A program made the position numbers and the translations under genes. Below, in pieces: positions 1 to 8,225 of a DNA stretch of 27,481 nucleotides. A model generated the notes under the pieces. The model saw only the letters and a list, made by a program, of their open reading frames with translations. It ran no database searches and had not been told where the DNA came from. This stretch comes from an uncultured Collinsella sp. Lineage in GTDB: Bacteria > Actinomycetota > Coriobacteriia > Coriobacteriales > Coriobacteriaceae. The DNA lies in contig CABUCQ010000012.1 in assembly GCA_902490095.1 (NCBI GenBank), positions 1 through 27,481 on the forward strand, in the 5' to 3' direction. Numbering within the stretch: the first letter of the stretch is position 1; every line of letters begins with the position of its first letter.

Positions 1-31
1 AATACTTGACCCTCACGGAAGCTGCAAACTC

Positions 32-1708
32 TTAGGCGAGCTCAGCGGTACCCAGATCGGCGTGCTTCTGCGGATCGACATAGAGGTGCTTAATGCGATC
101 GGAGCCGGCGATGGTGTGCGTGTAGAACATAATCGGGATGACCGGGCAGTCGGCAGCGACCATTGCGTCGGCCTCCTGCATCTTAGCGACGCGCTCCTCG
201 TCGTCAACAATAGTACGAGCCTCGTCGACCTTGGCGTCGAACTCGGGGTTGTTGTAACCGGAGCGGTTGTCGCCACCGAGGGAGTCGGAGTGGAACAGCG
301 GATACAGGAAGTTGTCCATGATCGGGTAGTCGGCAATCCAACCCAGACGACCGAACTGATAGTTAAAGTTCTGATACTGCTCGAGCAGGGCAGACCACTC
401 AGGGGTATCGGAGACAGCGGTAACGCCAACCTTGGCGAGGTCACCGATGATGGACTCCATGATCTCCTTGTGACCGCCGTCCTGGTTGTAGGACAGGGTC
501 ACGCTAATGCCACGATCCCCGTTAGCGCCAGCGGGAGCAACCTTGTCGAGGTACTCGTTAGCCTTGTCGACATCGTAGGCGCAGAACTCCCATGCGCCCT
601 CCTTGTAGCCATCGATGCCCGGAGGAACAATGCCGTCGGCAGGAGTACGGGTACCCTTGAAGATGGTCTTGCAGATGGCCTCACGGTTGATGGCCAGGGA
701 GATACCCCTGCGCAGGTCGGCGTTGCTGAACGGCTCGGCCGTGGTGTTGCAGGTCAGATAGTACGTGGAAGGCTCGGCGCCGAGCAGCATGCGCTCGCCG
801 TCACCCATGGTGTAGCCGTCCTTGGACACGCCGCGATCCTTCTTGGCGGCGTCGATCTGAGCGACGGGAACGTCGCAGACATCGAGGTTACCGGCCTGGA
901 ACTCCTTGTAGGCGGTCTCCATGTCCTTGATGACCTGGAAGTGGATGCCATCGATCTTGGCCTTGTCGCCATAGTAATCGTCGAACTTCTTGACGTTGAT
1001 CTCCTGGCCATCCTCCCACTTGCCGTCCATCATGAACGGGCCGTTACCGACCGGGGCGAGGTAGAAGCTCTTGACATCGGACTCGGCGCACTCGGGAACC
1101 GGGGCCAGAGCCGGGTGAGAGGCGACGAAGGGGAAGTCGGCGTAAGCGGAAGCCAGCTTGACGACGAGGGTCTCATCGTCGGGGCAGGTAACACCGCTGA
1201 GCTCGGTAGCGTTACCGGCAAGCAGATCGTCATAGCCCTCGACCATGGAAAGGTGATAGGAGACCTCGGAAGGGCCGTACTCGGTAGCGACAGCCGACTT
1301 GGTGTTGACCAGACGCTCCCAACCGAGCTTGAAGGACTTGGAGGTAACGTCGTCACCGTTGTGGAACTTGGCCTTCTTGATCTTGAAGGTGAACTCGGTG
1401 GCGTCGTCGTTGGCCTCGAAGGACTCGCAAGCCAGCGGAACGATCTCGCCCTTCTCGGCGTCATAAGAGGTCAGAGCATCAAAGAGCTGGTACTCGACCT
1501 GAGTGCCCTGGTCCTCCTGGACATTGTAGGGGTCGATGCAGACCGGGTTGTTGATGTAGAAGTTCAGCTTCGAACCGGACTCAGAACCGGAAGCGTCGCC
1601 GCCCTTCTTGCCGCATGCGGCAAGAAAAGCCATGGAGCTCGCAGCAAGGGTACCGCCGACAAAGGCGCGACGACCCATAACGGGCTGGTGGAACATAGAA
1701 TCAGCCAT
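32..1708 (-). CDS. Oligopeptide-type ABC transporter substrate-binding lipoprotein (SBP_bac_5 family)
   Basis: This 558-aa extracytoplasmic solute-binding protein resembles OppA/DppA and would deliver peptides (or another solute) to an ABC permease. The N-terminus has a twin-arginine motif (GRRAFVGG, Arg13-Arg14), a hydrophobic stretch and a lipobox ending FLAAC with the lipidated Cys at 32. It therefore looks like a Tat-exported lipoprotein anchored on the outer face of the membrane. The start is the ATG at 1708, which has AAGGAGG six bases upstream; an in-frame start 48 nt earlier lacks such a site. The family call rests on overall length and on the fold-typical middle region (GNGPFMMDGKW, LRRGISLAINREAI). 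No permease or ATPase gene follows before the window ends 31 nt later, so its partners would lie beyond the left edge or elsewhere. It is a different protein from the binding protein at 17993-19606. The ligand cannot be told from sequence. Confidence 0.9.
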   Translation of the reverse strand: MADSMFHQPVMGRRAFVGGTLAASSMAFLAACGKKGGDASGSESGSKLNFYINNPVCIDPYNVQEDQGTQVEYQLFDALTSYDAEKGEIVPLACESFEANDDATEFTFKIKKAKFHNGDDVTSKSFKLGWERLVNTKSAVATEYGPSEVSYHLSMVEGYDDLLAGNATELSGVTCPDDETLVVKLASAYADFPFVASHPALAPVPECAESDVKSFYLAPVGNGPFMMDGKWEDGQEINVKKFDDYYGDKAKIDGIHFQVIKDMETAYKEFQAGNLDVCDVPVAQIDAAKKDRGVSKDGYTMGDGERMLLGAEPSTYYLTCNTTAEPFSNADLRRGISLAINREAICKTIFKGTRTPADGIVPPGIDGYKEGAWEFCAYDVDKANEYLDKVAPAGANGDRGISVTLSYNQDGGHKEIMESIIGDLAKVGVTAVSDTPEWSALLEQYQNFNYQFGRLGWIADYPIMDNFLYPLFHSDSLGGDNRSGYNNPEFDAKVDEARTIVDDEERVAKMQEADAMVAADCPVIPIMFYTHTIAGSDRIKHLYVDPQKHADLGTAELA

Positions 1709-1808
1709 GCCATCCTCCTTATGAGATAGGACAAAGAAATGTTCAGTCGGACACATGTCGAGACAATCCGATCCGAACCATCAAAACGCCGCCCGTTGCT
1801 ATGGCTGG

Positions 1809-1858
1809 TTATGCACAACGAACCAACGTTTTTCAATACAGTAGCGCATTTTATGCAC
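1809..1858. promoter_or_regulatory. Paired TTATGCAC direct repeats upstream of the binding-protein gene
   Basis: The octamer TTATGCAC occurs at 1809-1816 and again at 1851-1858, starting exactly 42 bp apart, about four helical turns. The second copy is part of an imperfect palindrome, GTGCAT-AAA-ATGCGC, on the minus strand. They lie 100-150 nt upstream of the start of the substrate-binding protein gene. An operator for a dimeric or cooperative regulator is a reasonable inference; no regulator is identified. Confidence 0.3.
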
Positions 1859-1950
1859 GATTTGGGGCTAATTCCGGTCAACGGTCGAGAATTTCTTTAG
1901 TTGGGCGAAGTATGTGGGGATATTTTGGCTCTGTTACAAATATGTAAACA

Positions 1951-1980
1951 AAAAGGGTCCCGCACTTGCGGAACCCTTTT
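1951..1980 (-). terminator. Intrinsic terminator after secG
   Basis: The hairpin arms AAAAGGGTCCCGC and GCGGAACCCTTTT pair with a single mismatch around a 4-nt loop. On the minus strand the stem runs into a run of T residues. It lies 22 nt beyond the secG stop codon. The A/T symmetry would allow weak function in both directions. Confidence 0.8.
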
Positions 1981-2002
1981 CAAGTATTTATGTGGCTCGT
2001 GC

Positions 2003-2257
2003 TTAGTAGCCGACGATACCCTGCGGGAAGAAGAACATGCACAGGACGACACACACGGCAAAAACGACGGCCATAATTACCGTCAGGCGATCGAGGTTCT
2101 GCTCCATGACGCCCGTGGCAGAGCTGGAGTTATACAGCGAGCTAGCGATCATATCCGAAACGCCGGTGCCCTTACCAGAGTGCATCAGGACGAGAATCGT
2201 CAGCGCCACGGCAGAGACAGCCCAAACGACAAACAGAAGAATCTGAAACGGACCCAT
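2003..2257 (-). CDS. secG: Preprotein translocase subunit SecG
   Basis: This 84-aa protein is the small SecG subunit of the SecYEG channel, which assists SecA-driven protein export. It has the family layout: a first membrane helix (about residues 5-24, FQILLFVVWAVSAVALTILV), the conserved LMHSGKGTG turn, a polar Ser/Gly loop, then NLDRLTVI leading into a second helix (about residues 58-78). The ATG at 2257 is preceded by AAGGAG at a 7-nt spacing. Next to the triose-phosphate genes this is the usual actinobacterial context (gap-pgk-tpiA-secG). Here gpmI and a strong terminator separate secG from tpiA, so it is probably transcribed from its own promoter. The terminator at 1951-1980 ends its message. 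Confidence 0.92.
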   Translation of the reverse strand: MGPFQILLFVVWAVSAVALTILVLMHSGKGTGVSDMIASSLYNSSSATGVMEQNLDRLTVIMAVVFAVCVVLCMFFFPQGIVGY

Positions 2258-2360
2258 AGATAAGCTCCTTAATAGAACAATTCAACTCCAGTACTGTACC
2301 ACAACCCCCAGCACTCCCCTACCTGCCACTCAAGGACGGGGTGGAAATGGCAGAAATACC

Positions 2361-2395
2361 AAAAAGGGGGTTGTCCGGTTGTGGACAACCCCCTT
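2361..2395 (-). terminator. Strong intrinsic terminator after the pgk-tpiA-gpmI operon
   Basis: A perfect 11-bp GC-rich stem (GGGGGTTGTCC with GGACAACCCCC) encloses a 6-nt loop and runs into five T residues on the minus strand. It lies 26 nt beyond the gpmI stop codon and would separate the glycolytic message from secG. Confidence 0.9.
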
Positions 2396-2420
2396 ACTAG
2401 AAAACGGTATTTGTTTTCTC

Positions 2421-3974
2421 TTAGGCCTCGGTGGCGAGCACGCGACCCGTCATCTCGGCGGAAGGCTCAATACCAGCCATGGTGAGCATGGTCGGAGCGA
2501 TATCGGAAAGACGGCCGTCCTCGATACCGGTGAGCTTGGCCTTCTCATCAACGATGATGAACGGCACACGGTTGGTGGTGTGAGCCGTGAACGGATGCTT
2601 GGAACCGTCGGAAGCAACGTCAAACATGTGGTCGGCGTTGCCGTGGTCGGCGGTGATCAGCGCAAAGCCACCCTTGGCGAGAATCGCCGGGACAACCTTG
2701 GACAGGGCATCGTCAACAGCCTCGACGGCCTTAACGGCGGCGTCGAAGACACCGGTGTGACCAACCATGTCGCAGTTCGCGAAGTTCACGATGTAGAAAT
2801 CAGCGCGATCCTCGTTAATAGCGGCGACGAGCTTCTCGGTAACCTCGGGAGCGCTCATCTCAGGCTGCAGATCGTAGGTAGCGACCTTGGGGGAAGCGAC
2901 GAGCACGCGCTCCTCGCCCTCCTTGGGCTCCTCGATGCCGCCGTTGAGGAAGAACGTCACGTGTGCGTACTTCTCGGTCTCGGCGGTGTGCAGCTGCTTC
3001 AGGCCATTGGCGGCGATAACGTCGGCCAGAACGTTCTCGGGGAACGTCTTGGGGAAAGCGACCTCAACGTCAAACGTCGGGTCGTACTCGGTCATTGTCA
3101 CAAAGTGCGAAAGCTTAATCTGCTCGCGCTCAAAGCCGTCGAACTCCTTGTCCGTGAACACGCGGGTCATCTGACGAGCACGGTCGGGACGGAAGTTGAA
3201 GAAGATGGCCGCGTCGCCCTCGTGGATGCCCTCGTTATGGGCAGCGAAGGGCTCGACGAACTCGTCGCCGCGCGGATCCTTCTCATAGTAGGCCTTGATA
3301 CCGGCAACGGGGTCGGTATCGGCATCGGACGCGTTGACCATGACGTCGTAGGCGCGCTGGATGCGCTCCCAACGATTATCGCGGTCCATGGCCCAATAAC
3401 GGCCCGAGACGGTGGCAACGCGAGCGTCGCAACCAGTCTCCTCGGAGATCTTAGCCAGGAAGGCGCAGAACTCACTCATGTAACCGGCACCGGACTGCGG
3501 GTCAACGTCGCGGCCATCCATGAAGGCGTGGACGCGAACGGTCTTGACACCATGCTCGGCAGCCATCTTGACCAGAGCCTCGACGTGGTTCATGTGAGAA
3601 TGAACACCGCCAGGGCTCATAAGGCCCATGAGGTGAAGGGTCTTGCCGTCAGCCTTGACGTCGTCCATAGCCTTGACGAAAACCTCGTTCTTGGCGATGG
3701 AGCCGTCCTTGATGGCATTGTTGATGCGCGAAAGCTCCTGGAACACGATGCGGCCGGCACCGATGTTGAGGTGGCCCACCTCGGAGTTACCCATCTGGCC
3801 ATCGGGAAGACCCACGTCCTCGCCCGAAGCGCCGAGCGTGGTGTGGGGGTACTTCTCATACAGGCTGTCAAGGAAGGGCGTCTTGGCAGCGGCGACGGCG
3901 TTCTCGCCATCGGCCGGAGCCAGGCCGCAACCATCCATGATGATCAGGAGTGCAGGAAGATGACGCTGTGCCAT
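2421..3974 (-). CDS. gpmI: 2,3-bisphosphoglycerate-independent phosphoglycerate mutase
   Basis: This 517-aa enzyme interconverts 3-phosphoglycerate and 2-phosphoglycerate without a bisphosphoglycerate cofactor, using two Mn2+ ions and a phosphoserine intermediate. The catalytic serine is Ser64 in MGNSEVGH. The N-terminal metal motif reads MDGCGLAP, where most homologues have Trp in the DGWG position. C-terminal metal ligands are visible in ITADHGNAD and KHPFTAHTT. The length matches the family (about 510). The start at 3974 lies only 5 nt after the tpiA stop, with a weak AGGA site inside the tpiA end, so translation is probably coupled. gpmI is not part of the classic actinobacterial gap-pgk-tpiA-secG set, and here it completes a run of enzymes from glyceraldehyde-3-phosphate to 2-phosphoglycerate. 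Confidence 0.95.
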   Translation of the reverse strand: MAQRHLPALLIIMDGCGLAPADGENAVAAAKTPFLDSLYEKYPHTTLGASGEDVGLPDGQMGNSEVGHLNIGAGRIVFQELSRINNAIKDGSIAKNEVFVKAMDDVKADGKTLHLMGLMSPGGVHSHMNHVEALVKMAAEHGVKTVRVHAFMDGRDVDPQSGAGYMSEFCAFLAKISEETGCDARVATVSGRYWAMDRDNRWERIQRAYDVMVNASDADTDPVAGIKAYYEKDPRGDEFVEPFAAHNEGIHEGDAAIFFNFRPDRARQMTRVFTDKEFDGFEREQIKLSHFVTMTEYDPTFDVEVAFPKTFPENVLADVIAANGLKQLHTAETEKYAHVTFFLNGGIEEPKEGEERVLVASPKVATYDLQPEMSAPEVTEKLVAAINEDRADFYIVNFANCDMVGHTGVFDAAVKAVEAVDDALSKVVPAILAKGGFALITADHGNADHMFDVASDGSKHPFTAHTTNRVPFIIVDEKAKLTGIEDGRLSDIAPTMLTMAGIEPSAEMTGRVLATEA

Positions 3975-3979
3975 ATGTC

Positions 3980-4747
3980 CTACTCGCCTGCCTTGACGAC
4001 CATAGAGGCGAAGTCGGCAGCCTTGAGCGAAGCGCCGCCCACGAGGGCGCCGTCAACGTCGGGCTTGGCGACGAGCTCGGCAATGTTGCCGGGCTTGGCA
4101 GAGCCACCATAGAGAACGCGGATGCCGTTAGCGAGCTCCTCGCCGAACATCTCCTTGAGGGTCTCACGGATAGCGCCGCAGACCTCCTGAGCGTCCTCGG
4201 CGGTAGCGGTCTTGCCGGTGCCGATGGCCCAGATGGGCTCGTAGGCGACAACGACCTGCTTGGGGCAGGTGATCTCAAGACCAGCAAGGCCAGCCTTGAC
4301 CTGGTTCACGACGTGCTCGACATAGGTGCCAGCCTCGCGGACCTCGAGGGACTCGCCGCAGCAGAAGACGGGAACAAGACCGGCGGCAACGAGGGCCTTG
4401 GCCTTCTTGTTCTGATCCTCATCGGTCTCGTGGAAGTAATCACGACGCTCGGAGTGACCGATGATGCAGTAGGTGCAGCCAGCGGACTTGAGCATGTCGC
4501 AAGAGGACTCACCGGTGAAGGCACCCTTGGCCTCCCAGTACACGTTCTGTGCACCGAGGGCGATGGGGGCAGCCTGAATGCGGTCATGAACCGTGGTGAT
4601 GTCGATGGTCGGAGGGCAGACGAGCACCTCGACGCCAGCCGGAACCTCGGGCAGAGCCTGAGCCAGCTCGTCGGCGAGCTTGGCGGCCTCGGCGACGTCG
4701 TTGTTCATCTTCCAGTTACCAGCGATAAGAAGGGTGCGATTAGGCAT
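3980..4747 (-). CDS. tpiA: Triosephosphate isomerase
   Basis: This 255-aa cytoplasmic TIM-barrel enzyme interconverts dihydroxyacetone phosphate and glyceraldehyde-3-phosphate. The active-site residues are all visible: Asn11 and Lys13 in GNWKMN, His98 in IIGHSERR and catalytic Glu170 in AYEPIWAIGTGKTA. The start chosen is the ATG at 4747, which begins the conserved PNRTLLIAGNWKMN stretch; upstream in-frame codons belong to the overlapping pgk end. The ATG overlaps the pgk stop codon by 8 bp, so the two are likely translationally coupled. It is the middle gene of pgk-tpiA-gpmI. Confidence 0.96.
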   Translation of the reverse strand: MPNRTLLIAGNWKMNNDVAEAAKLADELAQALPEVPAGVEVLVCPPTIDITTVHDRIQAAPIALGAQNVYWEAKGAFTGESSCDMLKSAGCTYCIIGHSERRDYFHETDEDQNKKAKALVAAGLVPVFCCGESLEVREAGTYVEHVVNQVKAGLAGLEITCPKQVVVAYEPIWAIGTGKTATAEDAQEVCGAIRETLKEMFGEELANGIRVLYGGSAKPGNIAELVAKPDVDGALVGGASLKAADFASMVVKAGE

Positions 4748-5930
4748 CGAGAAGCGCCTCCACTCCGGGCAGGGCCTTACCCTCGACGAGCTCCATGGAA
4801 GCGCCACCACCGGTGGAGATCCAGCTCATCTTGTCGGCCAGGTTGAACTTGTTGACAGCTGCGACAGAGTCGCCACCGCCGATGATCGAGGTGCAGTCGG
4901 CCTCGGCAACAGCCTCGGCGATAGCCTGGGTGCCGTGAGCGAAGTTGTCGAACTCGAAGACGCCCATGGGGCCATTCCAGAACACGGTCTTGGCGCCCTT
5001 GACAGCCTCGGCATAGAGCTCCTCGGTCTTGGGGCCGATGTCCATGCCCTCACGATCGTCGGGGATAGCGTCGGAAGCGACAACCTCGGGGACAGCGTCC
5101 TCACCAAAGTGATCGGCAACGCGGTTGTCGATGGGGAGCAGGATCTTGACGCCCTTCTCCTCGGCCTTCTTGAGCATCTCGCCAGCGCGCTCGACCCAGT
5201 CCTCTTCCTTGAGGGACTGACCGACGGACAGGCCCTGAGCCAGGAAGAAGGTGTAGGCCATACCGCCACCGATGATCAGGGTGTCAGCAGAGTCGATGAG
5301 GTGATCGAGAACGCCGATCTTGGAGGAAACCTTGGAACCGCCGACGATAGCGACGAAGGGACGCTCGGGCTCGGCAAAGATGCCGGTCAGCGTGTCGACC
5401 TCCTTCTCGAGCAGGAAGCCGGCGACGGCAGGCAGGTAAGCGGCGGGGCCCACGACGGAACCCTGGGCGCGGTGAGCGGTGCCGAAGGCATCGAGAACGA
5501 AGACGTCACCATAGGAAGCGAGCTTCTTGGCGATCTCGGGATCGTTCTTCTTCTCACGCTTATCGAAGCGGACGTTCTCGAGAACGAGAACCTTGCCCGG
5601 CTCGACGGCGGCGACAGCCTCGGCAGCCTTCTCGCCGTAGGTGTCGGCAACAAAGGTAACGTCAAGACCAGAGAGCTCGGCGAGCTTCTTGGCGACGGGC
5701 TCGAGGGACAGCTCGGGCTGGAAGCCGGTGCCATCGGGACGGCCGAGGTGGCTCATGAGGATGACGCGAGCATTGTGCTCAACGAGATAGTTGATGGTGG
5801 GCAGGGCAGCCTTGATACGGGTGGTGTCGCCAACGACGCCATCCTTGATAGGCACGTTAAAGTCAACGCGGACGAGAACGCGCTTGCCGTCGACATCGAT
5901 GTCGCGGACGGTCTTCTTGGTAAAGGCCAT
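4740..5930 (-). CDS. pgk: Phosphoglycerate kinase
   Basis: This 396-aa two-domain cytoplasmic enzyme transfers phosphate from 1,3-bisphosphoglycerate to ADP, the first ATP-yielding step of glycolysis. The N-terminal substrate-binding motif RVDFNVP (Asp23, Asn25), Arg38 and HLGRP (61-65) are present. The C-terminal nucleotide site shows GGGDS and WISTGGGASME. Length is typical. The ATG at 5930 follows a GAAAGG ribosome site about 10 nt upstream. It is the first gene of pgk-tpiA-gpmI. Codon choice is strongly biased (for example AAG for Lys, GAG for Glu), as expected for a highly expressed gene. A terminator and a second hairpin separate it from gap. Confidence 0.96.
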   Translation of the reverse strand: MAFTKKTVRDIDVDGKRVLVRVDFNVPIKDGVVGDTTRIKAALPTINYLVEHNARVILMSHLGRPDGTGFQPELSLEPVAKKLAELSGLDVTFVADTYGEKAAEAVAAVEPGKVLVLENVRFDKREKKNDPEIAKKLASYGDVFVLDAFGTAHRAQGSVVGPAAYLPAVAGFLLEKEVDTLTGIFAEPERPFVAIVGGSKVSSKIGVLDHLIDSADTLIIGGGMAYTFFLAQGLSVGQSLKEEDWVERAGEMLKKAEEKGVKILLPIDNRVADHFGEDAVPEVVASDAIPDDREGMDIGPKTEELYAEAVKGAKTVFWNGPMGVFEFDNFAHGTQAIAEAVAEADCTSIIGGGDSVAAVNKFNLADKMSWISTGGGASMELVEGKALPGVEALLDA

Positions 5931-5953
5931 GTTTGCTTCTACCTTTCGTACGT

Positions 5954-5976
5954 GTCTGCCTCCCATTACGGCAGAC
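5954..5976 (-). other. Hairpin in the pgk leader
   Basis: A perfect 7-bp stem (GTCTGCC with GGCAGAC) around a 9-nt loop lies between the gap terminator and the pgk ribosome-binding site. There is no T-run after it, so it is not a normal intrinsic terminator. With so little room between the terminator and pgk, it may shield the 5' end of a processed or read-through message. That role is inferred. Confidence 0.4.
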
Positions 5977-5986
5977 GATTTCTTAT

Positions 5987-6033
5987 AAAAAGGGCGCGAC
6001 CCTAGGGTGTAAGCCCTATAAGGCCGCGCCCTT
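5987..6033 (-). terminator. Terminator-like hairpin between gap and pgk
   Basis: AAGGGCGCG pairs perfectly with CGCGCCCTT over 9 bp, and a second inner stem (CCTAGGG region) forms within the loop. On the minus strand the stem is followed by five T residues. It lies 38 nt after the gap stop. It should end or attenuate the gap message, so that pgk-tpiA-gpmI is made at a different level. Confidence 0.75.
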
Positions 6034-6070
6034 CTTTAGACGCTCAACGAGCTATTCGCTAAAAGCTAAA

Positions 6071-7096
6071 TTAAGCAACGAACTTCTCGAAGTACTTGAT
6101 GGTGCGGACCATCTGAGAGGTGTAGGAGTTCTCGTTGTCGTACCAAGAGGTGACCTGAACGAGGGTCTGGCCGTTGCCGAGGTCAGAGCACATGGTCTGA
6201 GTGGCGTCGAAGATGGAGCCGTGGGTCTCGCCGACGATGTCGCGGGAGACGATCTGGTCCTCGTTGTAGGCGTAGGTCTCGGGGATGGTCTCGGCGTAGG
6301 CCTTCATGGCAGCGTTGACCTCGTCGACGGTGACCTTCTTGTCAACGACAGCGTAGAGGTTGGTGATGGAGCCGGTCGGCGTCGGGACGCGCTGGGCGGC
6401 ACCGATGAGCTTACCGTTGAGCTCGGGGAGAACCAGGCCGATAGCCTTGGCAGCACCGGTGGTGTTGGGGACGATGTTGACGGCGCAGGCGCGGCTACGA
6501 CGCTTGTTGCCCTTGCGCTGCGGGCCGTCGAGCGGCATCTGGTCGCCAGTCCAGGCGTGAATGGTGGTCATGATGCCGGACACGATGGGAGCGAAGTCGT
6601 TCAGACCCTTGGCCATCGGGGCGAGGCAGTTGGTGGTGCAGGAAGCAGCGGAGATGATGTTGTCCTCAGCGGTCAGCGTCTCGTGGTTGACGTTGTACAC
6701 GATGGTGGGCAGATCGCTGCCAGCCGGAGCGGAGATGACGACCTTCTTGGCGCCAGCGTTGATGTGGGCCTGAGCCTTAGCCTTGCTGGTGTAGAAGCCG
6801 GTGCACTCGAGAACGACGTCGACGTCGAGGTCGCCCCAAGGCAAGTTGTTGGCGTCGGCCTCCTTGTAGATCTTGATCTCCTTGCCGTCAACGGTGATGG
6901 AATCCTCGCCAGCAACGACCTCGTGATCGCGAGCGTAGTTGCCCTGCGTGGAGTCGTACTTCAGCAGGTAAGCGAGCATATCGGGAGAGGTGAGGTCGTT
7001 GATAGCGACGATCTCGGAGCCCTCATGACCGAACATCTGACGGAAGGCCAGACGACCGATGCGACCGAAGCCGTTAATAGCAACCTTTACTGCCAT
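6071..7096 (-). CDS. gap: Glyceraldehyde-3-phosphate dehydrogenase, type I (NAD)
   Basis: This 341-aa enzyme oxidises glyceraldehyde-3-phosphate to 1,3-bisphosphoglycerate using phosphate and NAD+. The N-terminal Rossmann motif AINGFGRIGR and Asp34 (AINDL), which selects NAD over NADP, are present. The catalytic pair is Cys153 in SAASCTTNC and His180 in TTIHAWTGDQ. The C-terminus carries the usual SWYDNENSYTSQMV. The start at 7096 has AAAGGAG 6-7 nt upstream, whereas longer upstream reading adds a lysine/arginine-rich stretch not seen in the family. gap lies after whiA in the same order as in many actinobacteria, but it has its own AT-rich upstream region with inverted repeats and its own terminator. 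Confidence 0.97.
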   Translation of the reverse strand: MAVKVAINGFGRIGRLAFRQMFGHEGSEIVAINDLTSPDMLAYLLKYDSTQGNYARDHEVVAGEDSITVDGKEIKIYKEADANNLPWGDLDVDVVLECTGFYTSKAKAQAHINAGAKKVVISAPAGSDLPTIVYNVNHETLTAEDNIISAASCTTNCLAPMAKGLNDFAPIVSGIMTTIHAWTGDQMPLDGPQRKGNKRRSRACAVNIVPNTTGAAKAIGLVLPELNGKLIGAAQRVPTPTGSITNLYAVVDKKVTVDEVNAAMKAYAETIPETYAYNEDQIVSRDIVGETHGSIFDATQTMCSDLGNGQTLVQVTSWYDNENSYTSQMVRTIKYFEKFVA

Positions 7097-7168
7097 TGTG
7101 TCTCCTTTCGTAAGGCCCCCGCAAGCTACAGCGCCTGCCGTTGAGGCCCACAAACTAACCACTCGCCT

Positions 7169-7239
7169 AATATACCTTTTTTTTGACTTGAATTTCACGA
7201 GAATGCTCGAAATTGAAAATCAAATTTGCGTTAAAACGC
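7169..7239 (-). promoter_or_regulatory. Candidate gap promoter with two inverted repeats
   Basis: The AT-rich gap leader contains TATATT (minus strand, 7169-7174) as a candidate -10 box. The best-spaced -35 (TGAAAT, 7192-7197) is weak. An inverted repeat at 7191-7214 (AATTTC-a-CGAG, AATG, CTCG-AAATT) covers that -35 position. A second one, GCGTT-AA-AACGC, lies at 7228-7239. The arrangement suggests a regulated promoter, but no regulator can be named. Confidence 0.4.
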
Positions 7240-7289
7240 TTTAAAGAATAAAATAGCAGCTAAATCCGTATATAAGTCGATACTTTAAC

Positions 7290-8219
7290 CTACCTGTTTG
7301 CTTCAATGAGCTTTTCAAGCCGTAAAACACGATGGTAGAGGGCAGACTTCGACAAGGGAGGGTCAGCCATCTCCCCTAAATCACGCAGCGAAAGATCGGG
7401 ATAGCGCTCGCGCAGGTCGCAAAAGACCGCCAAGGCATCCGGAAGCGTGTCGCGCAAACCCCGCTGTTCGAGCTCATCGATCAACGCAAGCTGATGCTGG
7501 GCGGCACCCGCACTTCTGGTCTGGTTGGCGAGCTCGGCGTTCACGCGACGGTTTACGTCGTTCTTAACCAATTTGACCGCGCGCGCTTCCTCGATCTCGG
7601 CAACGCTGCGCTTGGCGCCGATCAGCTTTAGGAGCTGCTCAATCTCCTCGGCGCTCTTAATGTACACGGCATATGACCCCCGCCGTGCATTAACACGAGC
7701 ATGGACCCCAATCTGCTCCAACAGATCGCAAAGCCCCTTGGCATATTGCTCTCCCTGTACCGCGATCTCCAAATGAAAATCGCCGCGTGGATCGGCCACG
7801 AAGCCGCCCGCGATGAGCGCGCCGCGGATATAGGCAAGCCTGCAGCAGGGACGGGCAACGATATGTCGGGGCACGCCGGCGACAAGTCCTCCCCTGCGGT
7901 CGAGGATGCCCAGCAGCACCAGAGCCTTATCCAGGTCTGGCTGATCAGGCAAGGTGATGAGGTAGTTTCGAACCTTATGCAATACAGATTTACGAACGGT
8001 GAATTCCGTTTTGAGCTTAAGGATGCGATGCGTCAGTGTGATCATCGTGCGCGCGACGGCGCCCGTCTCGGTCGCGACCGTCAAACGATACCGCCCGGAG
8101 CCGGCCAGCGAAAGTGTACCGCTCACACGCGTCAGGGCGGCAAGCGTCGACAAATCGCAGTATTCACATTCGGGTTCGCAGCGCGCGAGCTCGTCACGCA
8201 CCTCGGCGGTAAACGACAT
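7290..8219 (-). CDS. whiA: WhiA-family DNA-binding regulator
   Basis: This 309-aa protein belongs to the WhiA family. Its members have an N-terminal LAGLIDADG homing-endonuclease-like fold without nuclease activity and a C-terminal helix-turn-helix that binds DNA. In Streptomyces WhiA controls sporulation division; in non-sporulating bacteria it affects division and metabolism. The C-terminal signature is clear (NRRVNAELANQ, then LRDLGEMADPPLSKSALYHR). Length is typical. The gene starts 6 nt after the rapZ stop with only a weak AGG site, pointing to coupled translation. The N-terminus has an unusual cysteine group, Cys14-x3-Cys18-x2-Cys21. No sporulation is implied here. Confidence 0.95.
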   Translation of the reverse strand: MSFTAEVRDELARCEPECEYCDLSTLAALTRVSGTLSLAGSGRYRLTVATETGAVARTMITLTHRILKLKTEFTVRKSVLHKVRNYLITLPDQPDLDKALVLLGILDRRGGLVAGVPRHIVARPCCRLAYIRGALIAGGFVADPRGDFHLEIAVQGEQYAKGLCDLLEQIGVHARVNARRGSYAVYIKSAEEIEQLLKLIGAKRSVAEIEEARAVKLVKNDVNRRVNAELANQTRSAGAAQHQLALIDELEQRGLRDTLPDALAVFCDLRERYPDLSLRDLGEMADPPLSKSALYHRVLRLEKLIEANR

Positions 8220-8225
8220 GCAGGC

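Noticed and set aside
2379..6005. Long plus-strand frames opposite gpmI, tpiA and pgk
   Set aside because: They are antisense shadows of highly biased glycolytic genes. No start signals were seen, and the predicted proteins are repetitive in Val, Leu, Gly and Asp.
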